Below, piece by piece: positions 39,993 to 49,572 of a DNA stretch of 64,000 bases. The position numbers were made by a program, and so were the translations under genes. The stretch comes from Streptomyces apocyni (GTDB lineage: Bacteria; Actinomycetota; Actinomycetes; Streptomycetales; Streptomycetaceae): assembly GCF_009739465.1 (NCBI RefSeq), contig NZ_WHOM01000051.1, forward strand, positions 186,001 through 250,000, given 5' to 3'. The notes beneath the pieces were generated by a model. That model did no database searches, was not told the DNA's origin, and worked only from the letters and a program-made list of their open reading frames with translations. The first letter of the stretch is position 1, and each line of letters begins with the position of its first letter.

Positions 39993-41012
39993 TCAGGTGC
40001 GGCTGGTGCGTCGTACGGTGCAGGTCGTGCCGTCCGCCGGGCACCAGTGGGTTCGGCCACCGACCAGGTGGAGTTCGAGATCGGCGTCGCGCATGCCGGT
40101 GGCGTCCAGCGCGGCCCGCAGGGCGGTGGGGGCGGGATGCGGGGGAAGGCCGAGTACGCCCACGACCACAGTGCCGTTGCGGGCCTTGACGGACGCGACC
40201 TGCCACTGGCCCGCGGCAGCCCAGCGCTCGGCGACCGGCCGGGCGTCGGCGGCGAGCGTGCGGTCCCGCATGACCGAGATGCTCCCTGCCGTGAGCGGAG
40301 CCGCGACAAGCAGGACGAGGGCCGCGACCGCGACCAGCGACCGTCCGCGCAGGTCCCCTACGGTGATCCCAGCGGCGTGCGCGCCTGCCCGTACCCGGTA
40401 GCAGAGGAAGACCGTGGTGCCGGTAGCGATGATGGCGGCGACATTGGTGGTGAAGAGCAGCGCGGACTCGGTGGCGTCGTGGTAGCGCCGTACGGAGATC
40501 AGCAGCCCCGTGACGGACAGCGGCGGCACCAGGGAGATGGCGATCGCGACACCGGGCAGGGCGTCGGAGACATCGGAGCGCACGAGGGCGAAGGCCCCGA
40601 CCGTGCCGGTGGCCAGAGCGGCCAGCAGGTCGATGAGGCGAGGGCTGATCCGCGCGGACACCTGGCTGTTGGAGGCGTAGGCGTCGGGCGACGCGACGAT
40701 CCAGCCCAGCAGCATGCCGATGGCCACGACGGTGAGAGCGCCGCCGACCACGAGCAGCACACTGCGCACCACAAGCCCGCGGTCGGCCAGGACGAGCGCC
40801 AGCGCACTGCCCAGGATCGGGGTCATCAGCGGGGCCACGATCATGGCGCCGATGACGGTGGCGGTCGAGTCGGCGACCACGCCCGCGCCCGCGATGACCG
40901 AGGCCAGCGCGAGCAGTACCCAGAAGCGTGTGGAGCTGGGGCTGCGCCATGAGCGCTCGATGAACAGGGTCTCGGTCATCCGCCGTGCGGCGGCCGCGTC
41001 AACTGCCGCCAT
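39993..41012 (-). CDS. DUF389-family membrane protein
   Basis: A 339-residue protein with about six to eight membrane helices. ATVIGAMIVAPLMTPILGSALAL is the family core and SLVPPLSVTGLLIS the second conserved block; a soluble C-terminal domain of about 80 residues follows. The function is unknown. ATG 41012 overlaps the end of the ClC gene by 14 bases, so the two are translationally coupled. Confidence 0.9.
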   Translation of the reverse strand: MAAVDAAAARRMTETLFIERSWRSPSSTRFWVLLALASVIAGAGVVADSTATVIGAMIVAPLMTPILGSALALVLADRGLVVRSVLLVVGGALTVVAIGMLLGWIVASPDAYASNSQVSARISPRLIDLLAALATGTVGAFALVRSDVSDALPGVAIAISLVPPLSVTGLLISVRRYHDATESALLFTTNVAAIIATGTTVFLCYRVRAGAHAAGITVGDLRGRSLVAVAALVLLVAAPLTAGSISVMRDRTLAADARPVAERWAAAGQWQVASVKARNGTVVVGVLGLPPHPAPTALRAALDATGMRDADLELHLVGGRTHWCPADGTTCTVRRTSRT

Positions 41013-42330
41013 CCCTGGCCTTCCTGTCTTCTCGAGTGCGGGGGCGGTTGATCAGTTGGGTGGCCAGATGCGCGGTGACCGCCGCGATCACGATCAGCGG
41101 CATCTGGTGGTACGCGTCGTCGCCCAGCAGCAGCGTGGCCAGGATCGCACTGGTCAGCGGCAGCCCGGTGACGACCACGGCGGCAGCGGCGATACCGAGT
41201 CCCAGGGCCGGGGGCACCCCGAATCCGGGCAGCGCGGAGCACGCGACGGCGACGACCGCGCCGATCAGGACGGCCGGGAAGATGGGACCGCCGCGCAGAC
41301 AGCCCAGGCTGATGCCCCAGGCCAGTGCCTTGCAGACGACAAGCGCCAGGAGAGCGGCGACGGACCAGGCATGCGGATGGGCGGCGAGCTCACCGAGGGT
41401 GGCCTGGCCCGAGAGCGCGGCTTCCTCGGGGGAACGGCCCGTCAGCAGCGCGTACGCCGTGAGGCAGACGCCGACCGCGAGCGCGCAGAATACGGTACGC
41501 GGCGCGGTGTGCTCGCTGGTCCACCGAGCGGTATACCGGCCGAGCCGGTGCGCTGTGGCAACGACGAGGGCGACAAGGACCGCGACGGGAACGCCCCACA
41601 GGAAGTCACCCGCGTCAGGGTTGACGTCCGGTGGCACGGCGGGCAGTTCGAGGGCGCCGATGGACAGGCCGGTCCATTGACCGAAGCCGGTGAAGACCAG
41701 CGCTCCGGTGGCACTGGCCACCAGGCAGGGCAGCAGCAGGACGACCAGCTGTCCCCCGGCCAGCCCAGCGGCCTCCACCACCAGGATGGCGGCCACGATC
41801 GGGCCGCCGAGGATGGTGGAGATCGCGGCGGTAGATCCGGCGGTAGCGATGACCGTGGCCGACCTGGGGTCGGTCGCGGTCTTCGCCCTGCGCAGCGCGA
41901 GCAGGGCGAGCCCGCTGCCCACGGCCATCAGCGGGGCCTCGGGGCCCAGTACGACGCCGAGGGGCAGCGTCGCGAGGGCGGCCAGGATCACGCCGGGCAG
42001 CGCCTCTGGGCCGATGGGGGTACCGCCGAGGCCGTTCACCGGCAGGTGGCCGCCGCCGCCCCGCATCCGGGTGGCGATCGGCGCCATGATCAGTCCAGCC
42101 AGCAGGAGTGTGGGCAGCGGCCACCACCAAGGGGCTCGGTGGTAGCCGACGGCCTCGGGGAGCGCCTCCCACACGCCGTGCTGGATCGCGTGTTGCAGGC
42201 CGACGAAGAAGAAGCAGGCCAGGGCGATGGGCACGCCCAGCAGGACGGAGAGCAGCAGCAGCCGCAGATAGCCACGGCTGAGCAGAACGGCGCGCAGCGC
42301 CGCCTCACCGTCAACGGGCTGCTCGTCCAC
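40999..42330 (-). CDS. ClC-family chloride channel/antiporter
   Basis: About 443 residues with ten or more hydrophobic segments. The Glu-containing motif appears as VLGPEAPLMAVGSG in place of GxEGP, and the usual GSGIP selectivity segment is replaced by GGGGHLPV. GGPIVAAILVVE and GGPIFPAVLIG are the other conserved blocks. It therefore belongs to a divergent ClC clade whose anion preference is uncertain. GTG 42330 has GGGAGG nine bases upstream; the longer frame from TTG 42411 does not. It is coupled to DUF389. Confidence 0.86.
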   Translation of the reverse strand: MDEQPVDGEAALRAVLLSRGYLRLLLLSVLLGVPIALACFFFVGLQHAIQHGVWEALPEAVGYHRAPWWWPLPTLLLAGLIMAPIATRMRGGGGHLPVNGLGGTPIGPEALPGVILAALATLPLGVVLGPEAPLMAVGSGLALLALRRAKTATDPRSATVIATAGSTAAISTILGGPIVAAILVVEAAGLAGGQLVVLLLPCLVASATGALVFTGFGQWTGLSIGALELPAVPPDVNPDAGDFLWGVPVAVLVALVVATAHRLGRYTARWTSEHTAPRTVFCALAVGVCLTAYALLTGRSPEEAALSGQATLGELAAHPHAWSVAALLALVVCKALAWGISLGCLRGGPIFPAVLIGAVVAVACSALPGFGVPPALGLGIAAAAVVVTGLPLTSAILATLLLGDDAYHQMPLIVIAAVTAHLATQLINRPRTREDRKARDGGS

Positions 42331-42546
42331 CTGCGTCACCCTCCCATGCAAGGTCCGCACGAGCGGGCGTGCCTGTCGGCGGGGTCGAACGGGTGACGCA
42401 CCGATCACCAAGGTCTGCGGTCGTCGGCGTAGTACGGCGGAGGGGAAAGCATGGGGTGTCGGCGCTTCGGGGGCGGGGCCGGGCTTGTCCCGGTCACGGC
42501 CGGAGTGCGAGGCCGGTCTCTCCCTTACCTGTGCTTCGCGGTCGGG

Positions 42547-42990
42547 TCAACCCGTCGGTGGGGAGGCCCGGGTGAAGGCACGGCGGTAGGAGCGGGGTGG
42601 AACGCCTCGGCGGCGCACGAACCGCTCGCGCAGTACGGACGCGCTGCCGTACCCGACCGTGCGGGCGATCTCCTCGACCAGCAGGTCGGTGGTTTCCGGC
42701 AGTTCCTCGGCCCGGCTCAGCCGTAGCTCCCGCAGCCAGGCGTGCGGTGTGGTGCCGGTGGCCGCGGTGAAGCGGCGAGCGAAGGAGCGTTTGCTCATCA
42801 CGGCACGCCCGGCCAGCTCCGCGACCGGCAGCGGTTCGTGGAGGTGATCGCGGGCCCAGGCGAGGACTTCGGCGAGGCGTTCGTCCCGACCGTCCTGTAG
42901 TGCGGGGGCGGCCAGGTACTGGGTCTGCCCGCCGTCGCGGTGTGCGGGCAGCACCATGTCGCGGGCGATGTGGTTGGCCCGTGAGGCCAT
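42547..42990 (-). pseudogene. AraC-family regulator (GlxA-like), C-terminal remnant
   Basis: The frame keeps ANHIARDMVLPAHRDGGQTQ, the junction typical of DJ-1/AraC (GlxA-like) regulators, and both AraC helix-turn-helix units (AGRAVMSKRSFARRFTAATG and IARTVGYGSASVLRERF). The whole N-terminal DJ-1-like domain is missing: similarity ends abruptly at about 42985, where plus-strand similarity to another gene begins. It is 5'-truncated and probably non-functional, though the DNA-binding part is intact. Confidence 0.8.
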
Positions 42991-43195
42991 CACGCTGCTG
43001 GCGGGCACGTACGGCGGCGTGGTGGCGTTCGTGGGCGATCTGTGGTGGCGCGCCAACGGCCCGGTCGAGGACCCGGTGGCCCCGGACCGCGAGATGCTGC
43101 GGGCCTCCCGGCTCCGGGTCATGGCGGCCGCCGACGTCATCGTTCCCGGCCATGGTGCCGTGTTCAAGGCCCCCGGCAGCTTTCCTGAGGGATGA
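42988..43195 (+). pseudogene. MBL-fold hydrolase, C-terminal remnant
   Basis: The plus-strand frame reads AGTYGGVVAFVGDLWWRANG, LRASRLRVMAAADVIVPGHG and AVFKAPGSFPEG, the last third of a metallo-beta-lactamase-fold hydrolase with a terminal metal-ligand His in VPGHG. The catalytic HxHxDH half is missing. Its 5' edge coincides with the truncation of the minus-strand AraC remnant, marking a deletion or inversion junction. Confidence 0.75.
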
Positions 43196-43237
43196 GAGAC
43201 CCCCGACTGGCACGACGTCGGCGGCCGGGGTTCGGCT

Positions 43238-45154
43238 TCAGCCCTGGTAGAGCGCCTCGATCTCGGCCGCGTACGTGTCCGCCACGGCCTTCCGCTTGAC
43301 CTTGAGCGAGGGGGTGAGAAGTCCGTTCTCCTCGGTGAACTCACCCTCGACGATGACGAACTTGCGGATGGACTCGGCCCGGGAGACGGCCTCGTTGGCG
43401 TAGTCCACGGCTTTCTGGACGTCGGCGATCATGCGCGGGTCGCGGATGACCTCGGACATCGGGGTGTCCTGGGGTTTCTTGCGTACGGCGAGCCAGTGCT
43501 CGACCGCGTCCGGTTCCAGGGTGACGACGGCGGCGACGTACGAGCGGTTGTCGCCGACGACCATGCACTGGCCGACGGGCGGGCGGCTGCGCAGCCGGTC
43601 CTCCAGTGGGGCGGGCGAGACGTTCTTGCCGCCCGAGGTGACGATGATGTCCTTCATCCGGCCGGTGATGGTGAGATAGCCGTCGTCGTCGAGTTCGCCG
43701 AGGTCCCCGGTGGCGAACCAGCCGTCGTCCAGGACCTGTTCGGTCGCCTCGGGGTTGTTCCAGTACGCGCCGAACACGATGCCGCCGCGGATGAGGACCT
43801 CGCCCCCGTCCGCGATACGTATCGCGGTGCCGGGCACCGGCAGGCCGACCGTGCCCGGGCGCGGGCTGAGCGGTGGGATGACGGTGGCCGCGGCCGTGGT
43901 CTCGGTGAGGCCGTAGCCCTCGTAGATGACGATCCCCGCGGCATAGAAGAAGAGGTTCAGCCGCCGGTCAAGTGGTGAGCCGCCGCTGATGGCGTAGCGC
44001 AGCCGTCCGCCGAGTTCCTTGCGGACCCGGCGGTACACCAGCAGGTCGTAGAGGGCCCAGGCGAGATAGAGCCCGAGCGATGGCCCCTTGCCGCGCTCCA
44101 GGAACTTGTCCAGGTACGCCTCGCCGAAGCGCACCCCGATCCGGTCCGCGCGCTCGAATGACGCGCCGCGGCCGATCTTCTCCGCGGTGGCCCGTCCGGT
44201 GTCGTGGATCTTCTCGAAGAGGTAGGGCACGCCGACGACGAACGTCGGTTTGAAGGAGCGGAGTTCAGGGCGGAGTTCGTCGGGCTTGATGCTCGGGCAG
44301 TGGCCGAGTTCGATCCGCGCCATCATGCAGGCGAGTTGGATGGTGCGCCCCAGGATGTGCGCCAGCGGGAGGAAGAGCAGGGTCGACGCGACCTGTCCGG
44401 TGACCTCTTTGAAGACGGGGTGCAGCAGTTCGACGGTGTTGGCGGCCTCGGCGTGCAGGTTGCGGTGAGTGAGGACGCAGCCCTTGGGTCGGCCGGTGGT
44501 GCCGGAGGTGTAGCAGACGGTGGCGATGGTGTCGGGGGTGAGCGCGGCCCGCCGCTTGGTGACCTCCTCGTCGGGTATCTCGCGTCCCAGCGTGGCCAGT
44601 TCGGGGATGGCCCCCTTGTCCAGCTCCCACAGGCGCGGCGGCTGCGGCAGCCGGGCGGCCGCATCCTCGGCCGTGCGGGTGTTGTCGGACGTCTCCGTGA
44701 TCAGGTGGGTGGCGCCGGAGTCCCGTACGATCCACTCGACCTGCTCGGCGGATGAGGTGGCGTAGATCGGCACACTCTGGCCGCCCGCCGCCCAGATCGC
44801 GAAGTCCAGGACCGCCCACTCGTAGCGGGTGCGCGCCATCAGAGCGACCCGGCCGCCTGGTTCGAGCCCGGCGGCGATCAGCCCCTTGGCGGCCGCCGCC
44901 ACTTCGCCTGCGAAACCGGCGGCGGTGACCGGCTGCCAGGAGCGGCCCACCTTGCGGCGTACGACGACGGCGTCCGGGTCCTCGGCGGCGTTGATGAAGG
45001 GGACGTCCGCGGCGGAGCCCCCGTCTCCCGCCGAGGCGAGGGGGGCGGTGCGTACTTCCCTGACCACGCCGTCTTGTCTGGTCAGCTCGGTGCGGACCCG
45101 ATTGGCCAGGTCGCTGCGCTGCTTCGCCCGTTTCAGATCCTTGCGTACGCCCAT
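43238..45154 (-). CDS. Long-chain fatty acid-CoA ligase
   Basis: A 638-residue AMP-forming ligase. The P-loop is VCYTSGTTGRPKGCVLTH; the adenylate motif is YEGYGLTETTAAATV; GWFATGDLGELDDDGYLTITGR and KNVSPAPLED are the later conserved blocks. It activates long-chain fatty acids to acyl-CoA through acyl-AMP. ATG 45154 follows GGAG. A cluster of TTAC-N6-GTAA repeats upstream (45223-45295) suggests control by a TetR-type repressor of fatty-acid metabolism. Confidence 0.94.
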   Translation of the reverse strand: MGVRKDLKRAKQRSDLANRVRTELTRQDGVVREVRTAPLASAGDGGSAADVPFINAAEDPDAVVVRRKVGRSWQPVTAAGFAGEVAAAAKGLIAAGLEPGGRVALMARTRYEWAVLDFAIWAAGGQSVPIYATSSAEQVEWIVRDSGATHLITETSDNTRTAEDAAARLPQPPRLWELDKGAIPELATLGREIPDEEVTKRRAALTPDTIATVCYTSGTTGRPKGCVLTHRNLHAEAANTVELLHPVFKEVTGQVASTLLFLPLAHILGRTIQLACMMARIELGHCPSIKPDELRPELRSFKPTFVVGVPYLFEKIHDTGRATAEKIGRGASFERADRIGVRFGEAYLDKFLERGKGPSLGLYLAWALYDLLVYRRVRKELGGRLRYAISGGSPLDRRLNLFFYAAGIVIYEGYGLTETTAAATVIPPLSPRPGTVGLPVPGTAIRIADGGEVLIRGGIVFGAYWNNPEATEQVLDDGWFATGDLGELDDDGYLTITGRMKDIIVTSGGKNVSPAPLEDRLRSRPPVGQCMVVGDNRSYVAAVVTLEPDAVEHWLAVRKKPQDTPMSEVIRDPRMIADVQKAVDYANEAVSRAESIRKFVIVEGEFTEENGLLTPSLKVKRKAVADTYAAEIEALYQG

Positions 45155-45222
45155 AGTCGGCTCCGTGGTTGGCCTGACGTGTTGTGCCGCGCGGTGGTTC
45201 GGGTTCTGACTCGCTCGTCAAC

Positions 45223-45295
45223 TTACCGGCGCGTAAGGGGAAATCAAGGAGGTCCGACAATCTTCTGACTTCTGAGTAAGCTTACTTCTGGGTAA
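45223..45295. promoter_or_regulatory. TetR-type operator cluster before the acyl-CoA ligase
   Basis: TTAC-CGGCGC-GTAA (45223-45236), the palindrome AGTAAGCTTACT (45275-45286) and TTAC-TTCTGG-GTAA (45282-45295). Half-sites of this form are typical of TetR-family regulators of lipid genes. No TetR gene lies in the window. Confidence 0.55.
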
Positions 45296-45341
45296 GTGGT
45301 AGCCGAGGAGCCTCCCATGGCACATGGCAGCACCCCCGCTC

Positions 45342-45809
45342 TTACTTGATCAGTGCGTTGGCCCCGGCGATCAGCAGTCCGATCATCGCGTCCGCGGCGC
45401 CGATCGCCACCGCCGACCGGCGCCGGTAGCCCACGCGCAGGGCGGCGAAGGTGCCCCAGCCGAAGAGCAGCGCGGCGTTCGCGGCCAGGCCCGCGGTGGT
45501 GACGTCCCCCGCGGGCCAGTTGGCCACCCCCGCGGCCACCAGCAACAGCACGGTCGGCAAGCAGGCTGCGAACAGTGGCCACTCGTCTGCCAGGGTGCGC
45601 CCGAGCTGCCGCCACCGATGGCTGCCCGAGCCCGGCTCGTGAGTGGCCATGTGGTGGGCGTAACCGTGCGCGAGGGCGGCCGTGCCCGCGGTCACCATGA
45701 CCCAGGCGGCGTCGTAGTACGGGGTGAACACCCCGTCTGCCTGGAGGGCGGCGAGCAGTGCGCTGGCCAGGACCGTGCCGTACACACCGCCCGACATCCA
45801 GCTACGCAT
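45342..45809 (-). CDS. Small integral membrane protein of unknown function
   Basis: A 155-residue protein with four or five hydrophobic helices (about 8-24, 35-50, 75-95, 103-120, 131-150) and a His-containing loop AHGYAHHMATHEPG. Not recognised beyond a general resemblance to actinobacterial hypothetical membrane proteins. ATG 45809 follows GGAG by 4 bases. It is co-oriented with and just downstream of the broken magnesium ATPase gene. Confidence 0.75.
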   Translation of the reverse strand: MRSWMSGGVYGTVLASALLAALQADGVFTPYYDAAWVMVTAGTAALAHGYAHHMATHEPGSGSHRWRQLGRTLADEWPLFAACLPTVLLLVAAGVANWPAGDVTTAGLAANAALLFGWGTFAALRVGYRRRSAVAIGAADAMIGLLIAGANALIK

Positions 45810-45870
45810 GGTGCTCCCTTCGATCGGCTGATGTGTGTGGGGACTCGGGTGCCGCCTGGTGCGGCGGTGG

Positions 45871-47725
45871 TCACAGCCAGGTGTGGAACCGGCGGATGTA
45901 CCAGGTCTTCACCAGCTGGGTGAGGGCGCAGTACGCGACCAGGGTGGACCGTCCCCACGTCGATGCCGACATCGGCGCAGACCCGTGCGGCGACGCGTTC
46001 GTTGTCGCCGGTGACGACCTTGACCGCGATGCCGTTGTCGGCCAGACCCCGCAGGGCGGCGGCCGCGTCCGCCTTCGGCGGGTCGAGGAAGGCCAGGAAG
46101 CCGACCAGGGTCAGCCCGGCCTCGTCCGCGACCCTGTAGGTGTCCCGCTCGGCCTCGGGGGCCGTGCGGGTGGCGACGGCCAGGACCCTCAGCCCGTCCC
46201 GGTTGCGGGCCTCGGCGACCTGGGCCACATGCCACCTCAACTGGTCGGTCAGCTCGACTCGTTCGCCGCGGTCCCTGAGGTGCGTGCACCGGGCGAGGAC
46301 CTCCTCGACCGCCCCCTTGGTGATCATGATGTGGTCGCCGTCGCCGTGGCCCAGCAACGGGTTTCGGCGCAGGATGACGGACATCCGGCGGCGGGCGAAG
46401 TCGAAGGGGATCTCGTCGATCTTCGTGAAGCGCGTATCGACGACAACCTCCTCGGCCTCGTGGACGCGGTCGATGATCGCCTGGTCCATCAGGTTCTTCA
46501 GGCCGGTCTGGAAGTGGGAGTTGAGGTAGCCGTGCTCCAGGACCTCGCTGTCCTCGTGGCCGTGCACGTCCAGGTGGCGGTCCAGGACGATCCGGTCCTC
46601 GGTCAGGGTGCCGGTCTTGTCCGTGCACAGCACGTCCATCGCGCCCAGGTTCTGGATCGCGTTGAGCCGTTTGACGACCACCTTGCGCCGGGACATGGCG
46701 ACCGCGCCCCGGGCCAGGTTGGCGGAGACCACCATCGGGAGCATCTCGGGGGTCAGCCCGACCGCCACCGCGATCGCGAAGAGCAGTGCCTCGTCCCAGT
46801 CCCCTTTGGTGAGGCCGTTGATCGCGAAGACGACCGGGACCATCACCAGCATGAAGCGGATCAGCAGAAAGCTGACCCTGCGTACGCCGTTGTCGAAGTT
46901 GGTCCGCGGACGCTCACCGGCCAGCGAGCCCGCCATCGAGCCGAAGTACGTCCGGGTGCCGGTCGCCACGACGACACCAGTGGCGATACCCGAGGTCACC
47001 GACGTCCCCATCAGGCAGAGGTTGTCCGCCTCGACCGGGTCGCTGGTGGGGGTACGGCCGGAGTCGTCGCCCCGGATGTCGGCCTTGGCGACCGGCAGCG
47101 ACTCGCCGGACAGCGAGGCCTGGTTGACCATCAGGCCCTTCGCCGCGACCAGCCGTAGGTCAGCGGGGACCAGGTCGCCCGCCGACAGCTTGACCAGGTC
47201 GCCGGGGACGACCTGCTCCATGGGCACCTCGAGGGTTGTCGGGACCGACCCGCGCCCCGCACGGCGTTGCACGGCGGTCGTGGTGGTGACCAGTCGCTTG
47301 AGGGCCTCGGCCGACCTGCCCGACCGGTACTCCTGCCAGAACCGCAACAGCCCGCTGATCCCCACCATGACGGAGAGGATGATGACGCCGGGGTCGGCCG
47401 GGTCCTGCCAGTACATGACACCGGCCAGGACGACCAGCACGGCGGTGAACGGGTTCGCGTACGCGTTCGCCAGCTGTACGTACCAGCGCGGTGGCCGCTC
47501 CTGCGTGACGACGTTGGCTCCGTACCGTCCGAGCCGGTCGACGGCCTCACCGTGCCTGAGGCCGTCGCGGGTGACGCCCAGGTCCCGCAGGACCTGGCGC
47601 GCGGACTGCGCGCCGTACTCCGAGAGCCTGACGCCGACTTCACGGGTCCGGGCCTCCAGCTCGGCGGCCCGGCGCTCACGGCGGCGGCCTGGCGGAGCCA
47701 GCTTTTCAGGGGTGAGCAGGGTCAT
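45871..47725 (-). pseudogene. mgtA: Magnesium-transporting P-type ATPase with internal deletion
   Basis: From ATG 47725 the frame is a normal P3B ATPase for about 590 codons: VGLTPEMLPMVVSANLARGAV, the phosphorylation site VLCTDKTGTLTED, and the hinge VVTGDNERVAARVCADVGID. Directly after this (about 45945) the frame shifts into the very C-terminus of the family (TLVAYCALTQLVKTWYIRR, stop at 45871). Some 300 codons covering the GDGxND loop and the last helices are missing. The product would be inactive. The deletion is internal and both ends of the gene survive. Confidence 0.88.
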
Positions 47726-47969
47726 GATGAGGCCTTTCTCGCCGCATGGCGGCATGGCGCTCCGCCGCGCGCAGCGGAGGATGTTTGTGGAGCGCCGTGT
47801 GCGCGGGATTCGCGGACAGGCGCTATGCGTGATCAGTTGCTGATCCAGGAACGCGGCCGACGCATTGGCGCGGAATGGCCCGAATTTCCGTCGACCATTC
47901 GACAGTAGCATGCGATTGAGCGTGCCCAATTCGGACCAGGGCCCCGTCGCTTTGCGGTTGGATTCCCTT

Positions 47970-48005
47970 CCTGAGTTTCCTGAAGAGGCCTTCAGGAAAC
48001 TCAGG
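47970..48005. repeat. 16-bp perfect inverted repeat
   Basis: Arms CCTGAGTTTCCTGAAG and CTTCAGGAAACTCAGG around AGGC, in the gap between mgtA and the LCP remnant. A third partial copy (TTTCTTCAGG) follows. It is either an operator of the ancestral genes or a terminator-like hairpin. Confidence 0.7.
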
Positions 48006-48039
48006 ATTTCTTCAGGCGGACTCCCGCAGAATCTCCCGC

Positions 48040-48540
48040 ATGTCGAAGCACCGAGCCGTACGTGACCAGTGGCGACGCCACGGGCACAGGCGCCCCGCCC
48101 ACCAGCGCCCGCCCGGGCGCCGGTTCCGCCTGCTGCGCACGCTGCTGACGCTCACCCTTGTGCTCGCCATCGGCTGGACAGCAGGAAGGCTCAGAACGGT
48201 GAGGAACTCCCGAAGAAACTTCTGCGGAAACTGCATGCCGGTAACTCGGAAATCGGCGGCTATAACGCCAACACGCTGATTCTGCTGCGAGTACCCGCGG
48301 GGAATGGAAAGGTAAAGGGATTCCCCATTCCCCGCGACGACCTGGTCGACATACCGGGGCACGGCCAGGACAAGATAAAGAAGGCATACGGACTGGCGAA
48401 TGCGGCCAGGGAGCAGAAGCTCCGGCAGCGGGGGTGGACGACAAGCGGGAGCTGGAGCGCGCCGGGCGTGAGGCCGGTCGCCGGTCGCAGATCACGACCG
48501 TGAGCGCGTTCCTCGACCTGCCCGTCGAGATGGCGGTGTC
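48040..48540 (+). pseudogene. LytR-CpsA-Psr (LCP) family protein, broken
   Basis: It starts with ATG 48040, a basic tail and one hydrophobic helix (LLRTLLTLTLVLAIGW). The LCP core continues in another frame (GYNANTLILLRVPAGNGKV, FPIPRDDLVDIPGHG, DKIKKAYGLA) and then in a third (ELERAGREAGRRSQITTVSA). After DLPVE the similarity stops. LCP enzymes attach teichoic acids or glycopolymers to peptidoglycan. Two frameshifts and a 3' deletion make it non-functional. Confidence 0.82.
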
Positions 48541-48600
48541 GCTGGCCCTGCTGATGGCACCCGCGTTCTTCCCCGGCGACACCTATGAGTCACCGGCACC

Positions 48601-49014
48601 GGTCCGGGGCTCGGCCACCCCGAACTCGTGGGATTCGCGGGCCGCAGCGACTACGTCCTCACCACCGTCGGCGAGGAACTCGGCCTCGCCTGAGTCATGG
48701 CCCTGCTCCTGCTGTACGGCCTGTTCATCGAGCGCGGATTCCGCACCGCCCTTGTCGCCGACAACCTCTTCGGCAAGCTGCTCGCCGCAGGGCTGTCCGT
48801 GGTGCTCGCGTTCCAGGTCTTCATCGTCGCCGGTGGAGTACTGGGCCTCATGCCCTTCACCGGCAAGGCACTGCCCTTTCTGGCCCAGGGCAGGTCCGCC
48901 ATGACCGGGAACTGGCTGCTGGTCGCGCTCTTGCTGGTCATCAGCCACCAGGACAACCGCCCCGAGCCGACAGCCGAGAGCGCGACAGCCCCGGCCGTGG
49001 CGGCGGACCTGTGA
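48601..49014 (+). pseudogene. FtsW/RodA-family protein, C-terminal remnant
   Basis: From 48601 the frame gives GLGHPELVGFAGRSDYVLTT and VGEELGLA, then an in-frame TGA at 48691 where the family has Gly, then VMALLLLYGLFIERGFRTAL and two helices ending GNWLLVALLLVIS. This is the last third of an FtsW/RodA/SpoVE glycosyltransferase. The N-terminal eight or so helices are missing, replaced by the LCP remnant. The stop at 49014 overlaps a GTG that begins the next remnant. Confidence 0.82.
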
Positions 49015-49536
49015 CCGCGGAGTCCAAGGGGGCGTGGCGGATCTGGGGCGCGGGAGCGCTGGCCGCGCTGATGTTCCTCGCGGCGTACGGGTCGTCCTCA
49101 CCCCCACCGGTCAGCGCTGGGAGAACGCGGGCCTGACCGGGCGGCTCCAGCGCGAGAGCGCGGCCACCGCGCGTGCCGCGGGCGACGCGCTCGGCCGGAT
49201 CACCGTCGGCTCACTCGCCGTCGCGATCCTCGTGATCGTCGTGATCGGCCCGCCGCCCCGCCCCACCCATCCCCTCCCCGCGCCCGGTACGCCCTGTACG
49301 CCCTGCTCGTCGTGGCTCCGCTGGCCTGTGCCTCCCTGGTGGGCCTGGGCGCCGGGGTCGTCCTCCCGCTCAGATCCCTGTACGGGCTCGACGCCCCGGA
49401 CCCGCACCTCGCCCAACTCTCCTGCCAGAGCGGGCACGCCCTCACGGCCGGGACGAGTGCCGCCGTCGCCCTGGTCTTCATGGCCCTGGTCCGCCGACTC
49501 GACGAGGCGGTCGCTACGGAGTGCGTGGTCAGTTAA
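49011..49536 (+). pseudogene. PAP2-family phosphatase, frameshifted
   Basis: GTG 49011 opens a TM segment (IWGAGALAALMFLAAYG); the next block (TPTGQRWENAGLTGRLQ and SLAVAILVIVVIG) is in a second frame, and SLYGLDAPDPHLAQLSCQSG with HALTAGTSAAVALV is in a third, ending at 49536. The SGH residues are the PAP2 catalytic signature. At least two frameshifts are present. A lipid-linked precursor phosphatase would fit with the LCP and FtsW remnants just upstream. Confidence 0.72.
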
Positions 49537-49572
49537 TCCTGTTTGGGAAGCTTCGTATGCGATGGTTGATGA

